Positions 7,367 through 15,258 of a stretch of 64,000 bases of DNA are shown one piece after another. Origin of the DNA: Leadbettera azotonutricia ZAS-9 (GTDB lineage: Bacteria; Spirochaetota; Spirochaetia; Treponematales; Breznakiellaceae); assembly GCF_000214355.1 (NCBI RefSeq), contig NC_015577.1, positions 3,401,389 through 3,465,388 of the forward strand, in the 5' to 3' direction. The translations under genes and the position numbers were made by a program. Position 1 is the first letter of the stretch. Every line of letters starts with the position of its first letter. The notes under the pieces were generated by a model, which was given only the letters and a program-made list of their open reading frames with translations, did no database searches and was not told the origin of the DNA.

Positions 7367-8761
7367 ATGCGGGTGCTGATTGTGGATGACGAAAAAAACA
7401 TCAGGGAATCTCTCAAAAAATACCTAAGCCTTGAAGGCATCGAATCGGAGGGGGCTGAAACAGCCGAAGCAGCCCTGGACTGCCTGGAAAAGGAAAGCTT
7501 TGACGCAGTGGTGCTGGACCTCAAGCTGCCAGGCATGAGCGGGCAGGAAGCCCTAGAAAAAATGCAGCAGCGGGGAATCCTTGCACCGGCTATCATGATT
7601 TCTGCCCACGGCCAGATAGCCGATGCAGTGGCAGCCCTCAAAACAGGGGCAAGGGATTACCTCGTAAAACCCTTTGATCCTGCGGAACTCATCATCAAGA
7701 TCCATGCCCTGGTAGAAAACAAGCGCCGCGAAAATGTCATAGAAGCCGAAAAACGCACAGCGGGGCTTGAAGAAACATTTATAGGCCAAACCCCCGCAGT
7801 AAAACGCCTCCTTGAGCAGATAGGAAAAATCGCCTCCACTGATGTAACTGTTCTAATTACCGGTGAGAGCGGCACTGGCAAAGAAGTGGCTGCCAGGGAA
7901 ATACACAACCGAAGCCCCCAGAATGGAGAGCCTTTTGTGGCAGTGAACATAGGGGGCATACACGAGGGCCTCATGGAGAGTGAACTCTTTGGCCACGAAA
8001 AAGGAAGCTTCACCGGGGCTGCGGGCCGCAAGCAGGGCCTTTTTGAACTTGCAGGCAGGGGTACCATTTTCCTTGACGAAGTCGGGGAAATGCCCATGGC
8101 GCTCCAGGTCAAGCTCTTACGGGTGCTTCAGGAAAAGAAAGTCCGCCGGCTTGGTGGCAACAGCGATATTCCCATAAATGCCAGGATTATTTCTGCTACC
8201 AACAGGGATCTGGAAGTTTTGATAAAAGAAGGGCGCTTCAGGGAAGATCTCTATTACCGATTAAATGTTTTCCGCTTAAGCCTTCCGCCCTTGCGGGAAA
8301 GAATAGAAGACATCCCCCTCCTTACGGATCATATCCTTTCCAAGCTCTGCGCCCGCATGGGCAGGGCAAAACCGGAACTGGATAAAGGCGTTATGGAAAG
8401 CCTTGCAGCATATCCTTTCCCTGGCAATGTGCGGGAACTGGAAAACATCCTTGAGCGGGCTTTGATTTACTGCGGGGGCAATAGTATAAAAACCGAAGAT
8501 ATCGACTTGCACAAGGGAAACCCGGCATCCCGGAACCAGGGAACCTGCTGCATGCAGGGGGCGGCAGAAACTTCTACCCAAACAGGGGATACATCAATGA
8601 AAGACAAGCCTCTTGCCCAGCCTGTCTCAATGGAAGATATTGAGAAGAAGGCCATCCTCGAAGCCCTTGCCCGCTGCAACGGGAACCGTACCAGGGCTGC
8701 GGAGATATTGGGACTGAGCCGCAAGACTATACTTAACAAGCTTAAATCTTACGGGCTTTGA
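7367..8761 (+). CDS. Sigma-54-dependent response regulator (NtrC/AtoC family)
   Basis: 464 residues. The receiver domain carries D7 and D8, phospho-acceptor D51 (VVLDLKLPG) and K101 (LVKPF). The AAA+ domain has Walker A GESGTGKE, the sigma-54-contact loop as GSFTGA in place of GAFTGA, Walker B IFLDEVGEMP and the arginine-finger region ERIEDIPLL. A Fis-type helix-turn-helix closes the protein (NRTRAAEILGLSRKTILNKL). All parts of a working enhancer-binding protein are present. It should activate RpoN promoters when phosphorylated by the kinase encoded just upstream, possibly including the pair's own promoter. A short space with no visible hairpin separates it from the convergent aminopeptidase gene. 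Confidence 0.93.
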   Translation: MRVLIVDDEKNIRESLKKYLSLEGIESEGAETAEAALDCLEKESFDAVVLDLKLPGMSGQEALEKMQQRGILAPAIMISAHGQIADAVAALKTGARDYLVKPFDPAELIIKIHALVENKRRENVIEAEKRTAGLEETFIGQTPAVKRLLEQIGKIASTDVTVLITGESGTGKEVAAREIHNRSPQNGEPFVAVNIGGIHEGLMESELFGHEKGSFTGAAGRKQGLFELAGRGTIFLDEVGEMPMALQVKLLRVLQEKKVRRLGGNSDIPINARIISATNRDLEVLIKEGRFREDLYYRLNVFRLSLPPLRERIEDIPLLTDHILSKLCARMGRAKPELDKGVMESLAAYPFPGNVRELENILERALIYCGGNSIKTEDIDLHKGNPASRNQGTCCMQGAAETSTQTGDTSMKDKPLAQPVSMEDIEKKAILEALARCNGNRTRAAEILGLSRKTILNKLKSYGL

Positions 8762-8813
8762 CCAGGGCCTTTTGCAGAAAAGCACACAAAACCGCACAAA
8801 GGAAAAGAGGGGC

Positions 8814-9971
8814 TTAATGGATTTCTTCTATTAATGTGCCGTCTTTTTCTATGACTGTTTCTTTTCCGTCTTTGCTGATTGCTACAATGGTCGGATTTTT
8901 TACAAGACCGTCCAAGTGTATCAATGCAGGGGCATCGTTATCGTAATTGTGGCCTATGGCAAAGTGGCAGGTGCTGAAGGCTTTTTCGTCTTCGAGCATG
9001 CGGCCCGATATTCTGGCTGCGGGGTTAAGGCCTATGCCGAGTTCACCGATGTTGCGGGAATTTTTGGCGTATAGTTTCCCTGCGCCCTGGGGTATTTGCC
9101 CAAGCCTTTCATAATCCCTGGCATTCAGCTCTGCAAGCTCAATGGTGCGCCTAAGTTCGGCTGCTTCTTCTCCGCCCTTGATGTCGGTGACAAAGCCTTT
9201 TTCGAGAGTGCAGCGTATGGGGTCATTGATCACAATATCGCCGTCGTGGAGGCTGATGGAACCGTCGAAAACAATTAAACCCTGGCAGGTTCCATTTTCC
9301 GGGGAGATGAAGGATTCGCCTGCGGGGAGATTACCGCCCCTGCCGCCGGCCGAAAAATCGCCGTCATCCGAATGGGCTTTGCGGTCTTTTAAGCCTACCA
9401 TTATATCTGTACCGCCGGGGGCTGTAACATGGACTCGAACCGCTTCGTCAAGAAAAGTTTTGATAATATAGCAGCGCTTTTTGAGGAGATCGTAATCAAT
9501 AGGAACAGTGCGGACAAACGATTCGATGGTGGTGGATGGGGACCAAAAGGCCCGGCAGTTCTTCTCTCCGTAAAGCTGGAGATGAAAAACATGATCCCAT
9601 TTGGAACCTTTATATTCATAAGGCGAGGCAAAACCTTTCGGGTCTTTGCCCAATTTTTCTGCGCTTAACGAAATGAACACCTTGGGCCTTGCGTCGAAGG
9701 CAGCTATCACCGCCGGCTCTGCAAAATCCATCTGGGTTTTCACCGGCTGGAAGATGAGGCTCGGCGAAGCTCCGGCGTCAAGGGCTGCATCGTAGAGAGC
9801 CTCGGCGATTGCCGCAACATCGGCCTCGGGGTTGGACACTATCAAAACCTGCTCATCAGGTTTTACCTTGAGGGAGACATCGATGGCGATCCTGGCGGCT
9901 TCTTTTAAACCTGAAGCTTCGGCATCGCTTCGAACTGAACTCATATTGGCAAATTTGGACATTCTACTCAT
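8814..9971 (-). CDS. M29-type (thermophilic) metallo-aminopeptidase
   Basis: 385 residues from the ATG at 9971; a longer frame to 10088 would run through the neighbouring promoter. The N-terminal Rossmann-like half has KVKPDEQVLIVSNPEADVAAIAEALYDAA in two runs typical of M29. The C-terminal metal domain has NIGELGIGLNPAA, a Glu-Asp-Glu run (MLEDEKAFSTCHFAIGHN) and DND, matching the metal-binding half of leucyl aminopeptidases of this family. It is expected to be a cytoplasmic exopeptidase. A CATACT box lies six bases before the start and no Shine-Dalgarno is visible. It is divergent from rsmE with only 45 bases between start codons. Confidence 0.8.
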   Translation of the reverse strand: MSRMSKFANMSSVRSDAEASGLKEAARIAIDVSLKVKPDEQVLIVSNPEADVAAIAEALYDAALDAGASPSLIFQPVKTQMDFAEPAVIAAFDARPKVFISLSAEKLGKDPKGFASPYEYKGSKWDHVFHLQLYGEKNCRAFWSPSTTIESFVRTVPIDYDLLKKRCYIIKTFLDEAVRVHVTAPGGTDIMVGLKDRKAHSDDGDFSAGGRGGNLPAGESFISPENGTCQGLIVFDGSISLHDGDIVINDPIRCTLEKGFVTDIKGGEEAAELRRTIELAELNARDYERLGQIPQGAGKLYAKNSRNIGELGIGLNPAARISGRMLEDEKAFSTCHFAIGHNYDNDAPALIHLDGLVKNPTIVAISKDGKETVIEKDGTLIEEIH

Positions 9972-9977
9972 AAAACG

Positions 9978-10010
9978 AGTATGCCTATTTCCCCCTTTCT
10001 GTGCTATACT
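9978..10010. promoter_or_regulatory. Compact divergent promoters of aminopeptidase and rsmE
   Basis: Plus strand: TGC followed by TATACT (10005-10010), an extended -10, then six bases and GTG 10017. Minus strand: CATACT (9978-9983), six bases, then ATG 9971. Both genes lack a Shine-Dalgarno sequence, so leaderless transcripts are predicted. The -35 match is poor on both strands. Confidence 0.4.
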
Positions 10011-10016
10011 CCCCCT

Positions 10017-10814
10017 GTGAATATCATTCTCTTTGAGCCCCACGAAATGGGAAAGCCCCTGCCCAGGCGGGATGAAAGGACTATCCACCTCCTCAAGGTG
10101 CTGCGCAAAAAAGCGGGGGATTCTTTTGACGCAGGACTCCTGGGCGGCAATGTGGGGACGGGCTTCATTGAGGATATCAAGTTCGACGGTTCTATTGTCT
10201 ACATCCTTGATCTCAAGGAAGCTCCCCCGCCCCGTTATCCCGTACGCCTTGCAGTGGGTTTTCCGCGTCCCATACAGATACGCCGCATTTTAAGGGATCT
10301 TTCCAATCTGGGGCTTGAAGCCATCGATCTCATCGGCACCGAGTTGGGAGAAAAAAGTTACCGGGATACAAAGCTCCTCACCGACGGGGGCGCCAGGGCT
10401 GCCCTTATCGAGGGGGCGGTGCAGGCACGGGACACCCGCATACCTCTGCTTTCAGCATACACGAGCCTTGATGAATGGCTGGGGGAACGGCCCTGGGACA
10501 AACCCCAGTCCCCTGAGCATACTTCGGATTTTAGCTGGAATATTTACGCAGCCGGGCTCAGCAAAAACCGGAGCCCCATTCTGATTGCGGCGGACAACGT
10601 GCGGCCCGAAGGAACCCTTGCAAACTTGAGCGCCCTGGGCCAATCCATGGTTCTGGCTGTGGGCTCCGAACGGGGCTGGTCCGACGCCGAACGGGACAAG
10701 CTTGAAGCTGCGGGTTTTTTGCGGCTTTCCATGGGAGACCGGGCCTTGCGCACCGAAACAGCCTGCACGGCTGCTGCTATCCTGGCTCTGGAAAAAACCG
10801 GCGTCCTGGGCTAA
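10017..10814 (+). CDS. rsmE: 16S rRNA m3U1498 methyltransferase RsmE
   Basis: 265 residues from GTG 10017. The short N-terminal PUA-like part (RTIHLLKVLRKKAGDSF, GFIEDI) is followed by the SPOUT-fold methyltransferase. Its knot is visible as GSERGWSDAERDKLEAAGF and LSMGDRALRTETACTAA, equivalent to the GPEGG and LG-RILR-ETA motifs of RsmE. An extra 20-25 residues (SAYTSLDEWLGERPWDKPQ) precede the knot and are not usual in the family. The enzyme methylates U1498 of 16S rRNA using S-adenosylmethionine. Nine bases later an HExxH protein follows in the same direction. Confidence 0.88.
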   Translation: MNIILFEPHEMGKPLPRRDERTIHLLKVLRKKAGDSFDAGLLGGNVGTGFIEDIKFDGSIVYILDLKEAPPPRYPVRLAVGFPRPIQIRRILRDLSNLGLEAIDLIGTELGEKSYRDTKLLTDGGARAALIEGAVQARDTRIPLLSAYTSLDEWLGERPWDKPQSPEHTSDFSWNIYAAGLSKNRSPILIAADNVRPEGTLANLSALGQSMVLAVGSERGWSDAERDKLEAAGFLRLSMGDRALRTETACTAAAILALEKTGVLG

Positions 10815-10823
10815 GATCCCTTT

Positions 10824-11621
10824 ATGAATCAGGATCACGTAAAAAAACAACTCCTCGCAATAGAAGACGCCCCTCTGGATTTTACCCTTCTCTTTTCGGG
10901 GAAGAAAAGCAAAAGAGTAAACGGCCTCTATAAACCTGACACAAGGGAAATACTCATCCATAACCGTAATTTCGATCAGGATGGGGCGGGTGACAACCTC
11001 CTCCTCTACACGGCGATCCACGAATACGCCCACCACCTCCACGCATGCGCCAGGGGCGGCACCCTTTCCGCCAAGGCCCACACTGCCGAGTTCTGGGCCA
11101 TACTCCACGATCTCCTTGAAAAGGCCGAAGCTAAAAAGATCTATAAAAATGTTTTTGACGGTTCAAAGGAACTTGCCGAACTTACCGAGACCATCAGGAA
11201 AAAATACCTCAAGGAAAACGGCAGCCTCGTAAAAGACCTGGGCATGCAGCTCCTCAAAGCCCACGATCTCTGTATCGAGGCGGGGGGCCGCTGGGAGGAT
11301 TATATCGACAGGGTGCTCCGCATTCCCAGGGCAGCGGCAAATCTTGCCATACGCATGCACCAGTACAATCTTAACCCCGAAACCGGGGCCGACAATATGC
11401 GCTTCCTTGCGGGCATCAAAAATGAGGAAAAGCGCGAGGAAGCCCAAGCCTCCCTCATCAAGGGCAAAAGTCCGGACATGGTGAAAATTGCTGCCCGGGA
11501 AAAACCAGTTGATGAAGACCCCAGAGAGCGGCTGGAAAAAGAAAAGCAGCGCCTGGAACGGACCATTGCGTCCCTCAACAAAAGGCTCAAAGAAGTGGAA
11601 GAAGAACTGGAATACACTTGA
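10824..11621 (+). CDS. HExxH-containing protein with C-terminal coiled coil, function unknown
   Basis: 265 residues. HEYAHH near residue 66 is a classic zinc-metallopeptidase helix (HExxH), inside YTAIHEYAHHLHAC, with a downstream Glu/His region (HTAEFWAILHDLLEKA) that could supply the third ligand as in SprT or minigluzincin-like proteins. The last 40 residues (ERLEKEKQRLERT and onward) form a heptad coiled coil. There is no signal peptide, so it acts in the cytoplasm. It lies nine bases after rsmE and shares its transcript. I do not recognise the family beyond the zinc motif; the coiled coil suggests dimerisation or a partner. Confidence 0.65.
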   Translation: MNQDHVKKQLLAIEDAPLDFTLLFSGKKSKRVNGLYKPDTREILIHNRNFDQDGAGDNLLLYTAIHEYAHHLHACARGGTLSAKAHTAEFWAILHDLLEKAEAKKIYKNVFDGSKELAELTETIRKKYLKENGSLVKDLGMQLLKAHDLCIEAGGRWEDYIDRVLRIPRAAANLAIRMHQYNLNPETGADNMRFLAGIKNEEKREEAQASLIKGKSPDMVKIAAREKPVDEDPRERLEKEKQRLERTIASLNKRLKEVEEELEYT

Positions 11622-11678
11622 TCCGGTTTCTGGTTCTTTCTGCTTAAAAATCTTCCGCTCATCATTTTCGCTTTTTAT

Positions 11679-11686
11679 GCCGATAA
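11679..11686 (+). promoter_or_regulatory. GCCGATAA box upstream of the 11696 gene
   Basis: GCCGATAA is the full -10 consensus of sigma-28 promoters and also contains GATAAT, a fair sigma-70 -10. It ends nine bases before the ATG at 11696. The sigma-28 -35 position reads CATCATTT, a weak match, so assignment to either sigma factor is open. Confidence 0.3.
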
Positions 11687-11695
11687 TCAAGAACC

Positions 11696-12739
11696 ATGAT
11701 CTCCTGTTCGTCAAACAAACGCCTTTTTTTAGGTTTGATTTTACTCTCAATTCTTTCCGGGGGCTTAAGCCCGGCCCTTTTCGCCCAGGGCTATACCCTG
11801 CCCCTCTCGGCAGGCGCTGAACAGGCACGGGATGCGCGGCCCCTTTTCCCCTGGGCTTTCCAGATGGATTATATTGATACACAAAACGCCAGGGAAGCTG
11901 CAAGGCCCTACTGGGTCTATACGGAAGCTGAATATGCAAGCCTGGTTGCCCGCTCTCAGGAGACAGGTTCCATGCTCCTCAACAATGATATACTGGCCTT
12001 TTACGGCCACCCCCTTTCAAAAAACATGGGGATCCTTGGCCGCTTTACCAAAGAAGAACTGAACGAAAAACTCACCGCCCTTGCTGAAGAATACCGTGCA
12101 GCCGGCGGCGGACGGGGAGTGCGCAAGGCTTTCTACATCATATTCGGAACCGTATGGCCCGAAGGCGAGATAGGCATCATACGGGAATCGATTTTAAAAG
12201 AGTACATTGAGTTCGCCCTTGAAAACGATATATTGATATTCATTGATCATCAGATAGGCCGCTACACCCCTGTGGACTCCCTCAAGAGGATGCTCCCCTG
12301 GCTCAGGTATCCCAATGTTCATTTGGCCCTGGACCCCGAATGGCGCACCACCAAGCCCATGGTAGAGATTGGCACTGTCACTGCGGATGAGGTGAACCAG
12401 GCACAGAAGGTGATGGAAGAATACATCATCGAGAACCACATTCCCGGCGAAAGGCTTTTGGTGATACACCAGTTTAATTACCGCATGATTTCGAGCAGGG
12501 AAAATGTTGACTCAGGCTTTGGAAGGGTACGTCTCGTGCACTGTGCCGATGGCTTCGGAAACCCCAACATCAAAAGGCAGGCTTATGCTTTTAACGCACA
12601 GGCATCCAACATGCCCGTAAAAGGCTTTAAGTTGTTTTACAACTTCGGTATACCCGGAGCGGGCTTTGACAGTCCCCTCCTCACGCCGAAAGAAGTATTC
12701 GCCCTTGATCCCCGGCCCTATATCGTGATGTATCAATAA
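11696..12739 (+). CDS. Secreted protein of unknown function, TIM-barrel-like
   Basis: 347 residues. A type I signal peptide is clear: short basic start, hydrophobic core FLGLILLSILSGG, and likely cleavage near ALFA-QG. The mature part has the strand pattern FYIIFGTV, ENDILIFIDHQIG, VHLALDPEW, RLLVIHQFNYRMI and VRLVHCADG, which looks like successive beta strands of a barrel. LALDPEW and IHQF are also seen in secreted hypothetical proteins of actinobacteria. Acidic residues at strand ends (FIDHQ, ALDPEW) could be catalytic. Periplasmic or outer-membrane-linked location is inferred. It has no obvious partner; the next gene is convergent. Confidence 0.6.
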   Translation: MISCSSNKRLFLGLILLSILSGGLSPALFAQGYTLPLSAGAEQARDARPLFPWAFQMDYIDTQNAREAARPYWVYTEAEYASLVARSQETGSMLLNNDILAFYGHPLSKNMGILGRFTKEELNEKLTALAEEYRAAGGGRGVRKAFYIIFGTVWPEGEIGIIRESILKEYIEFALENDILIFIDHQIGRYTPVDSLKRMLPWLRYPNVHLALDPEWRTTKPMVEIGTVTADEVNQAQKVMEEYIIENHIPGERLLVIHQFNYRMISSRENVDSGFGRVRLVHCADGFGNPNIKRQAYAFNAQASNMPVKGFKLFYNFGIPGAGFDSPLLTPKEVFALDPRPYIVMYQ

Positions 12740-12746
12740 ACAGCGG

Positions 12747-13718
12747 CTAATACCCCGCTTTTTTGTCCACCAGATGCTCGAGGGGCTGTCCTTTATTGTA
12801 CCGTTTCAAATTTTCCAAAGTTATCTCCATGGCAAAGGCCGCATAATTATTTCTGGTCCCCGCATAATGGGGAGTGATGATCACATTTTCCATATCCCAA
12901 AGAGGGGAGTCCTTTGGCAGGGGCTCCACAGAAGTAACGTCCAAAAGCGCTGCGGCAAGCCGGCCGGATTTAAGGGCTTCCATCATGGCAGCCTCATCAT
13001 TGGTGGGGCCTCGGCCCACATTCACATACACGGCTCCGCGCTTAAAGAGGTTAAATTCTTTTTTGCCCAAAATGCCTTTGGTCTCTTCGGTAAAAGGGAG
13101 TATGTTCACCACATAGTCAGCCTCGCCAAGAAGTTCGCCCAGCTTATCCATAGTTTCGATACGCACATCGGCGCCGGGATTTGCAGGATGCCTGCGTATG
13201 CCAATGACCTTCATACCAAAGGCCTTCGCCGCTATGGCAGTCTGCTCGCCTATCGCGCCATACCCAATGATAAGCATGGTCTTGCCCGCTAAAACATCAG
13301 TTTCAGAATCCTTGGGATGCACCCACTCATGCTTTTTCTGGGCTGCAAAAACTTTGGGGAAAAAGCGGTTTCTTGAGAGTATCATGCCGAAAATATGCTC
13401 GGTGAGCTGATCACGATGCATGCCCGAAGTATTGGTAATGCTCACTGCATGGTCCTTTAATTCAGGATGGGCAACAAGACCGTCCACTCCGGCGCCCCAA
13501 AGCTGAAACCAGCGCAGATTTGGCATTTTTGCCGGAAGATCCCAGGGCCCGAACCCAATGAGAATTTCGGTCTGATCCAGATATTTTTCCATTTCAGGCC
13601 TGTCCAGTGCGTGGATTATCTCCCTGCCTTCGGCCTGACTCCGCAGCGCTTCCATTTCTATACTGCCGAAACGCTCGTTAGGCAGGGTTACCAGGATTAT
13701 TCCCTTATTTTGATTCAT
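12747..13718 (-). CDS. D-isomer-specific 2-hydroxyacid dehydrogenase family protein
   Basis: 323 residues, usual for the family. The NAD-binding turn is GYGAIGEQTAIAAKAFGMKV near residue 150. The catalytic Arg lies in VNVGRGPTNDEAAM, the Glu near SVEPLPKDSPLW, and the His in ITPHYAGTRNN. The N-terminal half shows the split catalytic domain (FQLWGAGVDGLV). Such enzymes reduce 2-keto acids with NAD(P)H; the substrate is not fixed by sequence, though the set resembles glyoxylate/hydroxypyruvate reductase relatives. The start at 13718 is preceded by TATTAT exactly six bases away and lacks a Shine-Dalgarno. Confidence 0.85.
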   Translation of the reverse strand: MNQNKGIILVTLPNERFGSIEMEALRSQAEGREIIHALDRPEMEKYLDQTEILIGFGPWDLPAKMPNLRWFQLWGAGVDGLVAHPELKDHAVSITNTSGMHRDQLTEHIFGMILSRNRFFPKVFAAQKKHEWVHPKDSETDVLAGKTMLIIGYGAIGEQTAIAAKAFGMKVIGIRRHPANPGADVRIETMDKLGELLGEADYVVNILPFTEETKGILGKKEFNLFKRGAVYVNVGRGPTNDEAAMMEALKSGRLAAALLDVTSVEPLPKDSPLWDMENVIITPHYAGTRNNYAAFAMEITLENLKRYNKGQPLEHLVDKKAGY

Positions 13719-13754
13719 ACTGATATAATAAGAGAAAAGGAGCCTTTATGTCAT
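13719..13754. promoter_or_regulatory. Bidirectional promoter with one shared -10 sequence
   Basis: TATAATA at 13724-13730 gives TATAAT for the rightward GNAT gene, preceded by TGA as an extended -10, and TATTAT for the leftward dehydrogenase. The leftward promoter has ATGACA (13749-13754) 18 bases away and ATG six bases after the -10, so it is predicted leaderless. The rightward mRNA would have a leader of about twelve bases carrying AAAAGGAG. Confidence 0.5.
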
Positions 13755-14254
13755 CTGTTTCCATCACCATTAACGCCGATATCAGGCTGCGCTTTGCAGC
13801 GGAGGAAGACGTACCCCTCATCCTGGAATTCGTAAAAGCCCTGGCAGAATACGAACATCTTTTGGACAAAGTTACTGCCACCGAAGAAGGATTGCGCAAA
13901 ACACTTTTTAAGGATAGAAGGGCTGAAACCGTAATTTGCGAATACCAGGGCAAACCTGCGGGTTTCGCGCTTTTCTTCCATAATTATTCAACCTTTATGG
14001 GAAAACCAGGCATTTATATTGAAGACCTTTTTGTCAAACCCGAATTCAGGGGAAAGGGCCTGGGGAAAATCCTGCTCCTCTATATGGCAAAACTTGCAGC
14101 GGAACGGGACTGCGGAAGGCTCGAATGGGCCTGCCTCAACTGGAACGAACCTTCCATCGCCTTTTACAAAAGTCAGGGCGCCGTGCCCCTTTCAGAATGG
14201 ACTACCTACCGCGTTACCGGAGACACACTCCGGTCTTTGGCAAAATCGCTGTAA
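13748..14254 (+). CDS. GNAT N-acetyltransferase, diamine/spermidine acetyltransferase-like
   Basis: 168 residues. The N-terminal LRFAAEEDVPLILEFVKALAEYE pattern, IYIEDLFVKPEFRGKGLGKILL (acetyl-CoA binding motif A, R/Q-x-x-G-x-G/A) and LEWACLNWNEPSIAFYKSQGA (motif B with the catalytic-region Tyr) match the spermidine/thialysine acetyltransferase branch of GNAT. It would transfer acetyl from acetyl-CoA to a primary amine in the cytoplasm. AAAAGGAG lies six bases before the ATG. Its last 49 bases overlap the end of the convergent deacetylase gene, so both C-termini are coded on opposite strands of the same DNA. Confidence 0.82.
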   Translation: MSSVSITINADIRLRFAAEEDVPLILEFVKALAEYEHLLDKVTATEEGLRKTLFKDRRAETVICEYQGKPAGFALFFHNYSTFMGKPGIYIEDLFVKPEFRGKGLGKILLLYMAKLAAERDCGRLEWACLNWNEPSIAFYKSQGAVPLSEWTTYRVTGDTLRSLAKSL

Positions 14255-15246
14255 AGGTAAAAATTCAATTTCAGATCCCCTGCGGTTTTTAAGAGATATT
14301 CAAGCCGCCGGGGGCTGATACCCCAGGCTGCGCTTTCAGAAATAGTGTGGGTAGTAAGGGGCAGTACAAAACCCTTTCCTAAAAATTTAACCGTTCTCAA
14401 CATGAGGGCTATAGAGCGATCGAAATGTTCATCGCCCTTGATTACCGTGTTGTCGATGGCCCTTGAACTGATATACCTTGTGTTGATCCCTTCTTCATCG
14501 TACAGCCTGTAGGTAGTTCCGTAGCCCCGGACCAGGGCAAAATGTTCCAACAGAATTTGATGCATCCAGGGCTCAGAAAATCCAAAGGGGTATGCGAAGG
14601 AACTAAGGGGTACTCCGGCCTCACGGAAAGCGGCAATCCTGGAAACCGTCTCCTCCATAAAAATATCCCTTGTCAGCTTGCGGAGATCCTTGTGATGCAA
14701 GGTATGATAGCCCACATCATGTCCCCGCTTTAGGGCCTCAAGACAGAAGGGGCAGAATTCACCCTGCACAAAAAACGTAACCTTCGCATCATACTTGGCA
14801 AAAAGATCAAAGTACTGCTCCCAGGTTTCCATATAGTCATCATCAAAACCCAAAAGTATCCCGGCGCTCCCTGCTGACGGAATCCAGATAAAGCTGTCTT
14901 CGAGAAAGGCTTCTGTTTCTTTTTCAGTAATTTTAAAACGTACCCTTAAGTCCTCGGCTCCAAGATCATACACAATGCTGTAATCCCCTGTGGGGTCTGA
15001 AATTTCCGCCATCACCGAAATGTCCCCTTCGTCATCAAGTACAAAATACTTGGTGATTTCATCACCATTCCGCTTAACCTGCAAGGCTATGCGTTCCATT
15101 ACGGGGATGATTACTTCAGGCGGGGGAATTTCCTCAATGAGGGAATCTTCAGGAAGAGCTTCCTGCCTGATGGCGGGTCGGCCGGCGCAGGCACTTAAGA
15201 ACGCCAACAAGAGGAGAAGAGGGGTAATAATTCTTATATTTTTCAT
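14206..15246 (-). CDS. Polysaccharide-deacetylase (NodB-fold) lipoprotein
   Basis: 346 residues from ATG 15246. The lipoprotein signal is MKNIRIITPLLLLLAFLSAC with the lipobox at LSAC. After a beta-rich N-terminal part, the NodB barrel begins at ILLGFDDDYMETWEQYF, where DDD occupies the motif 1 position (TFDD). VTFFVQGEF and VGYHTLHHKDLRKL give motif 2 with the H-x(3)-H metal pair, and FAYPFGFSEPWM is motif 3. The metal site looks intact. It probably acts on a cell-envelope or imported polysaccharide, anchored in a membrane facing the periplasm. It is divergent from proA with only twelve bases between start codons. Confidence 0.8.
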   Translation of the reverse strand: MKNIRIITPLLLLLAFLSACAGRPAIRQEALPEDSLIEEIPPPEVIIPVMERIALQVKRNGDEITKYFVLDDEGDISVMAEISDPTGDYSIVYDLGAEDLRVRFKITEKETEAFLEDSFIWIPSAGSAGILLGFDDDYMETWEQYFDLFAKYDAKVTFFVQGEFCPFCLEALKRGHDVGYHTLHHKDLRKLTRDIFMEETVSRIAAFREAGVPLSSFAYPFGFSEPWMHQILLEHFALVRGYGTTYRLYDEEGINTRYISSRAIDNTVIKGDEHFDRSIALMLRTVKFLGKGFVLPLTTHTISESAAWGISPRRLEYLLKTAGDLKLNFYLYSDFAKDRSVSPVTR

Positions 15247-15258
15247 ATAGAATAAAGT

